From HRBIN01 sp038891515 (lineage in GTDB: Archaea; Thermoproteota; Nitrososphaeria_A; Caldarchaeales; Caldarchaeaceae), in contig JAWAEB010000055.1 in assembly GCA_038891515.1 (NCBI GenBank), forward strand, positions 1 through 10,401: 10,401 nucleotides of DNA. The letters run 5' to 3'. The position numbers were made by a program, and so were the translations under genes. The notes below the pieces were generated by a model. It saw nothing but the letters and a program-made list of their open reading frames with translations. It was not told the origin of the DNA and ran no database searches. Of this stretch, positions 6,850 through 10,401 are shown one piece after another; within the stretch, counting starts at the first letter, position 1, and each line of letters starts with the position of its first letter.

Positions 6850-7236
6850 ATGGCTCAGCAAGCTCAGGAAGTTCACGTGGTTTTGGTCTCCGACGAGCCC
6901 GCAAGGGTATACCCAGCCTTCCAGCTGGCGTTGGGTGTCGCATCCATTGGACTCAAGGCAAACATCTACTGCACACAAAGAGCACTAAACATCCTGAGGA
7001 AAGGGCATGCTAAGAATATACAACTGCCGGGATATCCGCCCTTCGAGAAGCTTCTGAAGGACGCCATCTCAATGGGAGTACGGGTTTTTGCATGTGCCGT
7101 ATCTAGGGATGTCTTAACCAGAGAGGGCGTCACAGAGCAATCGGTTGAGGATGGCGTGGGCCTAGAGGACTTGGGCATATTCTTGAAGCAGGCACTCCCC
7201 GCGGCTAAGAACGGAGGCATAGTCACCTTCATCTAG
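6850..7236 (+). CDS. DsrE/DsrF-like family protein (sulfur relay)
   Basis: A 128-residue protein with the DsrE-like alpha/beta fold pattern: an opening strand VHVVLVSDEP (8-17), then a helix FQLALGVASIGLKANIYCT (24-42), and a helix that presents a cysteine, VRVFACAVSRDVL (77-89). C82 sits after the strand where DsrE-type proteins keep their sulfur-carrying cysteine; C41 is a second candidate. Such proteins accept and hand on sulfane sulfur or thiosulfonate as persulfide intermediates. TusA follows 15 nt after the stop, the classic partner arrangement, so the pair is probably one operon. The upstream ATG at 6840 is in another frame. The family call is good; the DsrE subgroup (DsrE2, DsrE3 and so on) cannot be fixed by eye, and no membrane segment is present. 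Confidence 0.75.
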   Translation: MAQQAQEVHVVLVSDEPARVYPAFQLALGVASIGLKANIYCTQRALNILRKGHAKNIQLPGYPPFEKLLKDAISMGVRVFACAVSRDVLTREGVTEQSVEDGVGLEDLGIFLKQALPAAKNGGIVTFI

Positions 7237-7251
7237 AGGTCGGTGGGGGAG

Positions 7252-7527
7252 ATGTCAATAGTTGTTCAGAGGGGAAGAGGCTCTGAAAGTCTTCTTGGAA
7301 CCAAGCCCACCATAACCCTTGACACTAGGGGAATGGTCTGTCCATATCCGATGATTGAGGCGAGGAAGCTGGCCGAGAGGCTATCACCAGGCGAGGTGGC
7401 TGAACTAATCACTGACATCGAGTCCACAGCCCGGACATCAATACCTTTGGTCTGTGAGGGGTTGGGACTGGATTACGTTGTGGTGGAGGACCCCGGGCTC
7501 TGGCGTGTAAGAATTTCACCTAGGTAG
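7252..7527 (+). CDS. tusA: TusA-family sulfur carrier protein
   Basis: A 91-residue protein carrying the defining CPxP motif as GMVCPYPMIEARK (C30-P31-Y32-P33 when counted from ATG 7252). The rest follows the TusA plan: beta strand TLDTRG, helix after the cysteine, GEVAELITD strand, and a second conserved-type cysteine in LVCEGLG (C68). The carrier cysteine holds persulfide or thiosulfonate sulfur for tRNA thiolation, cofactor synthesis or, beside DsrE in sulfur-metabolising archaea, for handling of oxidised sulfur compounds. About 20 residues precede the core domain. I prefer ATG 7252 to the in-frame GTG at 7243: GAGGT at 7236-7240 lies 11 nt before the ATG but only 2 nt before the GTG. Which sulfur pathway it serves is not shown here. 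Confidence 0.88.
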   Translation: MSIVVQRGRGSESLLGTKPTITLDTRGMVCPYPMIEARKLAERLSPGEVAELITDIESTARTSIPLVCEGLGLDYVVVEDPGLWRVRISPR

Positions 7528-7580
7528 AGAACTTCTGCCAGCATTTTCTTCGCCAGCTCCTTCACCGCTCTCTTACCCCT
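7528..7580 (+). other. Pyrimidine-rich convergent gap after tusA
   Basis: This 53-nt gap between the tusA stop and the end of the convergent surface-protein gene is strongly pyrimidine-rich on the plus strand, with CATTTTCTTC at 7542-7551. It may be where tusA transcription ends, but there is no clear hairpin. On the minus strand it stays open in frame with the surface-protein gene past its TAG. Confidence 0.3.
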
Positions 7581-8327
7581 CTAACCGGATGATTCCCCGC
7601 CAAGTGTCTCTTTTTGGGGGGATGCCTCAGCCCTCTCCATCGGCTTCTCCGCAGCCGTGGGCTGAGAGGCCTCTCCGCCGCCCCTCGCAGCTCTTCCCAC
7701 ACTCCCTAAGGCGCCGCCCAAGGAGAGTCCTGCGTAAACTATCGAGAGACTCAGTAGGGCCAGTCCCACCATCGTCCATGGCAACCTTTCCACATCCCTC
7801 GCCACCGTAACGGTGGATGTAACCACTCGCTCAATAGTGAGCGTCTGCGTCACCACGCTCAGCCTAGTCTCCACTTCGAGGAGCTTCGTTGTGAATGTGG
7901 CAGTGACCGTCTCGGTCTTGGTGGGCGGCCGGGCTGTGGAGATGGAGAGGGTGTACGTGCCTGACGAACCTCCAAATCCCAGCACAACCAAGTAGTGGGG
8001 GCCGTCCTCCACGGCTTGATATCCGATCCTCTCGGTCAAGCCGGCGGTCCTAACCCCTTGGTCGATGATTTCTCGCAAGGGGCTGAGGAGATATATGTCG
8101 AAGTCCTGGTTGGATGGCATTCGCAGCACCACCAGAAGCGTTTCACCCCTTTCCAAGTCAACGCTAAAGTAATGGAGGTCTCCAGTATCCAGCCTGAAAA
8201 CATATTCGCCGGGCGTCAGCTGGAGAGCTGTAGAGAAGTTAGTGCCCGGCTCTCCCACCTTCTGTCCGAGGATAATGGGTGGGGTTAGTAGGGTGAGTGC
8301 GAGTATGGTGAGTATCAGAATCCTCAT
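7581..8327 (-). CDS. Secreted, membrane-anchored protein with PPC-like beta-sandwich domain
   Basis: A 248-residue predicted cell-surface protein. A signal peptide (MRILILTILALTLL, residues 1 to about 21) leads to a beta-rich domain (about 28-131). This looks like a bacterial pre-peptidase C-terminal (PPC) domain: GEYVFRLDTGDLHYFSVDL near its start, NQDFDIYLLSP in the middle and GTYTLSIS at its end. A Thr/Val-rich stalk (about 134-178) then precedes one transmembrane helix (about 184-206), a short Arg/Gly stretch and a low-complexity Ala/Glu/Ser tail (218-248), so the domain faces outside and the tail inside. No enzyme motif is visible; PPC domains usually assist binding or anchoring. The role is unknown. 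It diverges from the polytopic membrane gene and shares its promoter space. GGAGGT lies 8 nt before ATG 8327. Confidence 0.75.
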   Translation of the reverse strand: MRILILTILALTLLTPPIILGQKVGEPGTNFSTALQLTPGEYVFRLDTGDLHYFSVDLERGETLLVVLRMPSNQDFDIYLLSPLREIIDQGVRTAGLTERIGYQAVEDGPHYLVVLGFGGSSGTYTLSISTARPPTKTETVTATFTTKLLEVETRLSVVTQTLTIERVVTSTVTVARDVERLPWTMVGLALLSLSIVYAGLSLGGALGSVGRAARGGGEASQPTAAEKPMERAEASPQKETLGGESSG

Positions 8328-8349
8328 TGTTGGATACCTCCGCCCGTAT

Positions 8350-8359
8350 CATATATAAG
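8350..8359. promoter_or_regulatory. Near-symmetrical TATA element shared by two divergent genes
   Basis: CATATATAAG reads as CTTATATATG on the other strand, so it can act as a TATA box both ways. Leftward it predicts a start at about 8328, next to ATG 8327. Rightward it predicts a start near 8380, before ATG 8388/8391 but after the first in-frame ATG at 8367. Confidence 0.45.
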
Positions 8360-8387
8360 TATTTGCATGGCATCGCTTTGGCGTGGT

Positions 8388-9032
8388 ATGATGCCACCCC
8401 ACCAAGGATTTCTACTGGCGCTGAGACTTGACATCCTTTTTGAAGTGGTTAGTGCCGCTTTCAGTCTCACGATTGCCGTGCTCTCCCTCAGCGCCTCTAG
8501 GCGGCTGGGCTCCAAGACGCTGCTCCAGCTAGGCCTAGGTTTCCTCCTAATATCGGCTGCCATGCTCTTTCGCTCAATCTCTGTGGCCGGGCTGATTAGC
8601 ATAGTCTGGCAGCTACCCCGTGGCGCGTTTTTCTCCCAACTCTTCCTCACTGAGACCCTTTACTCGGTTCTGAGGATCGCTGGGTACATCGTCTTCGTCC
8701 ATCTCTACGCATCATACCTAGGAAGAACTGGGGAGAAGGCGTCTTATATGGCCCAGATCATAGCCATATACAATCCTGCCTTTGAGACTGCATCAGCTAT
8801 ACTTCTCGCCTTCGTCGTTTACCGGACTGGGATTAACTGGGCTTCAGGCCGTAGGCCCTCTTCATGGACAGTATTCCTAGGCTTCACATCCCTACTAGCT
8901 AGTCATCTACTCTTCACACTCACCAACATCTCATTCACCTTCTATCTAGCCGGTCATTTCGCCCAGCTGGTATCCCTCTCCCTCTTCCTCTTAGCTGTTC
9001 TCCTGGTGCGTCTAAATGAGAAGAGAGTATAG
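8388..9032 (+). CDS. Polytopic membrane protein of unknown function
   Basis: A hydrophobic protein of 214 residues from ATG 8388 (221 if ATG 8367 is used). Counting from 8367, about six membrane segments are visible near residues 25-43, 52-80, 98-118, 129-152, 166-187 and 192-214. Short charged loops lie between them (SRRLGSK, GRTGEK, SGRRP), and a basic C-terminus RLNEKRV ends on the inside. I recognise no enzyme or transporter motif. The start at 8388 or 8391 is preferred because the TATA element at 8350-8359 would place transcription downstream of 8367. The last 17 nt overlap the winged-helix gene, so the two are probably translated together. A membrane sensor or partner for that regulator is a reasonable inference, not a demonstrated function. 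Confidence 0.7.
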   Translation: MMPPHQGFLLALRLDILFEVVSAAFSLTIAVLSLSASRRLGSKTLLQLGLGFLLISAAMLFRSISVAGLISIVWQLPRGAFFSQLFLTETLYSVLRIAGYIVFVHLYASYLGRTGEKASYMAQIIAIYNPAFETASAILLAFVVYRTGINWASGRRPSSWTVFLGFTSLLASHLLFTLTNISFTFYLAGHFAQLVSLSLFLLAVLLVRLNEKRV

Positions 9033-9288
9033 GTCCAAGGCAAGAATAATGGCTGATATAATCGAGTCGGTAATGACAGGCGGGGGCGGCAGACCGTCCA
9101 AGATCATGCTGGACGCCAACCTGTCATATGAAAGGATGAGCAAGTATCTCAGCGTTCTCACGGAAAAGGGACTGTTAGAGCTCACAGGGTCAGGTGGACT
9201 TTACGTAGCCACTCCTAAGGGTGTGGAATTCCTCGAAGAGTTTAAGAAGTTTGAGAGGCTTGCCAAAACCTTCGGATTGGAACTCTGA
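9016..9288 (+). CDS. Winged helix-turn-helix DNA-binding protein, HTH_45-like
   Basis: A 90-residue stand-alone winged-helix protein. RSKARIMADIIESV forms helix 1. GRPSKIMLDANLSYERMSKYLSVLTEKGLLE (residues 25-55) is the helix-turn-helix; the ANLSY...YL..L...GLL pattern is typical of the archaeal HTH_45 family. LYVATPKGVEFLEEFKKFERL (62-82) is the wing and C-terminal helix, where the T-x-KG-x-x-FLE motif is also typical. Such proteins are small transcription regulators that usually dimerise through the last helix. There is no ligand or phosphorylation domain, so any signal would have to come from elsewhere, for example the overlapping membrane protein. ATG 9016 overlaps the upstream gene by 17 nt; M12 (9049) is a possible later start but would shorten helix 1. 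The target genes are unknown; the adjacent surface-protein genes are the obvious candidates. Confidence 0.85.
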   Translation: MRREYRSKARIMADIIESVMTGGGGRPSKIMLDANLSYERMSKYLSVLTEKGLLELTGSGGLYVATPKGVEFLEEFKKFERLAKTFGLEL

Positions 9289-9301
9289 GGTGAATTCGGC
9301 T

Positions 9302-9311
9302 AACCTTTATC
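9302..9311 (+). promoter_or_regulatory. Possible TATA box of the BNR-repeat gene
   Basis: AACCTTTATC in the 48-nt gap after the winged-helix gene is a modest TATA match. It would start transcription at about 9333, consistent with a leaderless GTG at 9337. Confidence 0.35.
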
Positions 9312-9336
9312 AACAACTGATAACCTGAACCAACTG

Positions 9337-10401
9337 GTGAGGCTGGTGGGATACAAGGTCCTGGTCCTCGCATTCACGGCCTTATTTATGCTGCCCACGA
9401 TATTCGGCGAAGAGGGTGAGCTGAGGGCTCAGGGTTTACGGGTTATTGAGGCGGTTGAAGGCAGGCTTTCTGGGGGCGTGGCAAGCAGGTTCCAGTTTAC
9501 TGGGGGTGAGAGTTCTAGGGAGCTGACCGCGCAGCAACCTTCATCCACAACACCTTCTGGACCACTGGTAAACATTCCCTACAGGTCGCCCACAGCTAAG
9601 TTCAGCAGAAATGTGATAGTGACATATGATCTCGGCTCCATACCATACCAGAACGAGCCTCACATAGCCTACAACCCTCTCAACCCAGACCACTTGGTTG
9701 TCGTATCACATGATTATGACACTGCATGCGCTGTCAACTATGTCAGCTTCGACGGCGGCGAGACGTGGAGAGGTCCCTATACACCGAGCCTACTTCCCGG
9801 GGACTCATTCTGCTCAGACCCTGTGGTGACCTTCGGCAGGGATGGTAAGGTGTACTACTCATACCTCTCGATAGGTTCCAAGCCCCTGAGAGTGGGGAGG
9901 CTGTTATACACAGCAGATGTAAGTAGCGCAACCCTCTCAGTATCCCTTGATGGTGGAGCCACATGGACGGCATACCTAGCCGCAACAGGCGGGGTTACAC
10001 CCTCAGAGGACCGGGCGGCTATAACCTTCATAGATAAGCCATGGATGGCTGTCGGACCAGACCCGGTGGATCGCTCGCGAGACAACATATACATCACCTA
10101 CACCGAGTTCAGGCTCACCTACCCATACCTAGACTTCTACCCATTCGTGGGGGAGCCGGTGGTCGAGGTCTCCATTAAGCTTGTCCGCTCCAGCGACGGA
10201 GGCAGGACATGGTCGAGGCCGATAGCCGTGAGCCCTATCTTCAGCGCCCTAGCAGGTGACGAGGATGCTAGGCTGGTTCAGGGCTCCAACATCGCTGTCG
10301 CGTCTGATGGGACGCTCTACGTGGCATACTATGACTCACTCGATGATGGTCCGTTCAAAGGGCTTTTCACACCATTTGTGGCTGTCTCGAGAGATGGTGG
10401 A
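9337..10401 (+). CDS. Secreted BNR/Asp-box repeat protein, sialidase-like beta-propeller (3' end cut off)
   Basis: An open frame of 355 codons from GTG 9337 to the window end, with no stop reached. A signal peptide (VRLVGYKVLVLAFTALFMLP, first 20 residues) and a Ser/Thr/Gln-rich linker precede the repeats. At least three Asp boxes (S-x-D-x-G-x-T-W) are visible: SFDGGETW (137-144), SLDGGATW (203-210) and SSDGGRTW (285-292). A fourth, SRDGG, is cut at the window edge. DKPWMAVGPD is also typical of these propellers. Asp boxes occur in sialidases, other glycoside hydrolases and plain binding propellers, and no sialidase arginine triad is evident, so an enzyme activity should not be assumed. C131 and C159 could form an extracellular disulfide. 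The start is GTG 9337 or GTG 9346; TAA 9301-9303 blocks anything much longer. Confidence 0.82.
   Translation, partial: MRLVGYKVLVLAFTALFMLPTIFGEEGELRAQGLRVIEAVEGRLSGGVASRFQFTGGESSRELTAQQPSSTTPSGPLVNIPYRSPTAKFSRNVIVTYDLGSIPYQNEPHIAYNPLNPDHLVVVSHDYDTACAVNYVSFDGGETWRGPYTPSLLPGDSFCSDPVVTFGRDGKVYYSYLSIGSKPLRVGRLLYTADVSSATLSVSLDGGATWTAYLAATGGVTPSEDRAAITFIDKPWMAVGPDPVDRSRDNIYITYTEFRLTYPYLDFYPFVGEPVVEVSIKLVRSSDGGRTWSRPIAVSPIFSALAGDEDARLVQGSNIAVASDGTLYVAYYDSLDDGPFKGLFTPFVAVSRDGG

Noticed and set aside
7581..7583. TAG as a pyrrolysine codon in the surface-protein gene.
   Set aside because: TAG closes most genes in the window at family-typical ends, and no pyrrolysine gene is visible; readthrough is kept only as a weak observation.
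9743..10097. Minus-strand open frames of 80 codons within the BNR gene.
   Set aside because: They are shadows of the plus-strand frame, which has a signal peptide and regularly spaced Asp boxes.

Overview
The window reads as about 10.4 kb of a thermophilic archaeon, most likely Thermoproteota in the broad sense (crenarchaeal, aigarchaeal or thaumarchaeal-like). The evidence is archaeal TATA boxes 25-35 nt before many starts, giving leaderless or short-leader mRNAs; heavy AGG/AGA arginine use; GTG starts; a two-subunit 2-oxoacid:ferredoxin oxidoreductase with fused gamma-alpha subunit; an archaeal Hsp20; and a winged-helix protein of the HTH_45 type. No lineage marker is decisive. No rRNA, tRNA, CRISPR array, insertion sequence or long repeat was seen. 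Of the eleven stop codons inside the window, six are TAG, five TGA and none TAA.

Layout. Positions 1-195 (minus) hold the N-terminal part of a DUF59/MIP18-type Fe-S assembly protein, divergent from a PfpI/DJ-1 protein (297-842). The PfpI gene overlaps by 4 nt a SAM-dependent DNA methyltransferase (839-1970) whose frame is broken at a T6 run (926-931). The break lies at CTT TAA, so one +1 shift restores a full-length enzyme. A membrane-anchored family 2 glycosyltransferase (1960-3111, minus) converges on the methyltransferase, overlapping it by 11 nt. It shares a short divergent promoter region with an Hsp20 chaperone (3199-3771).

Central metabolism and sulfur. Positions 3849-6784 encode the gamma-alpha and beta subunits of 2-oxoacid:ferredoxin oxidoreductase, overlapping by 4 nt. 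A T-rich tract and a new TATA box separate them from a DsrE-family protein and a TusA-family sulfur carrier (6850-7527), a typical sulfur-relay pair.

Cell-surface region. A secreted, membrane-anchored protein with a PPC-like beta domain (7581-8327, minus) diverges from a polytopic membrane protein (about 8388-9032). The membrane protein overlaps a small winged-helix DNA-binding protein (9016-9288). Then comes the 5' part of a secreted BNR/Asp-box protein (9337 to beyond the window). This end looks like surface proteins beside a possible membrane-linked regulator.

The observations most worth following are the methyltransferase frameshift with its recoding-like context, the membrane protein/wHTH pair among surface genes, and the DsrE-TusA pair beside the ferredoxin oxidoreductase.
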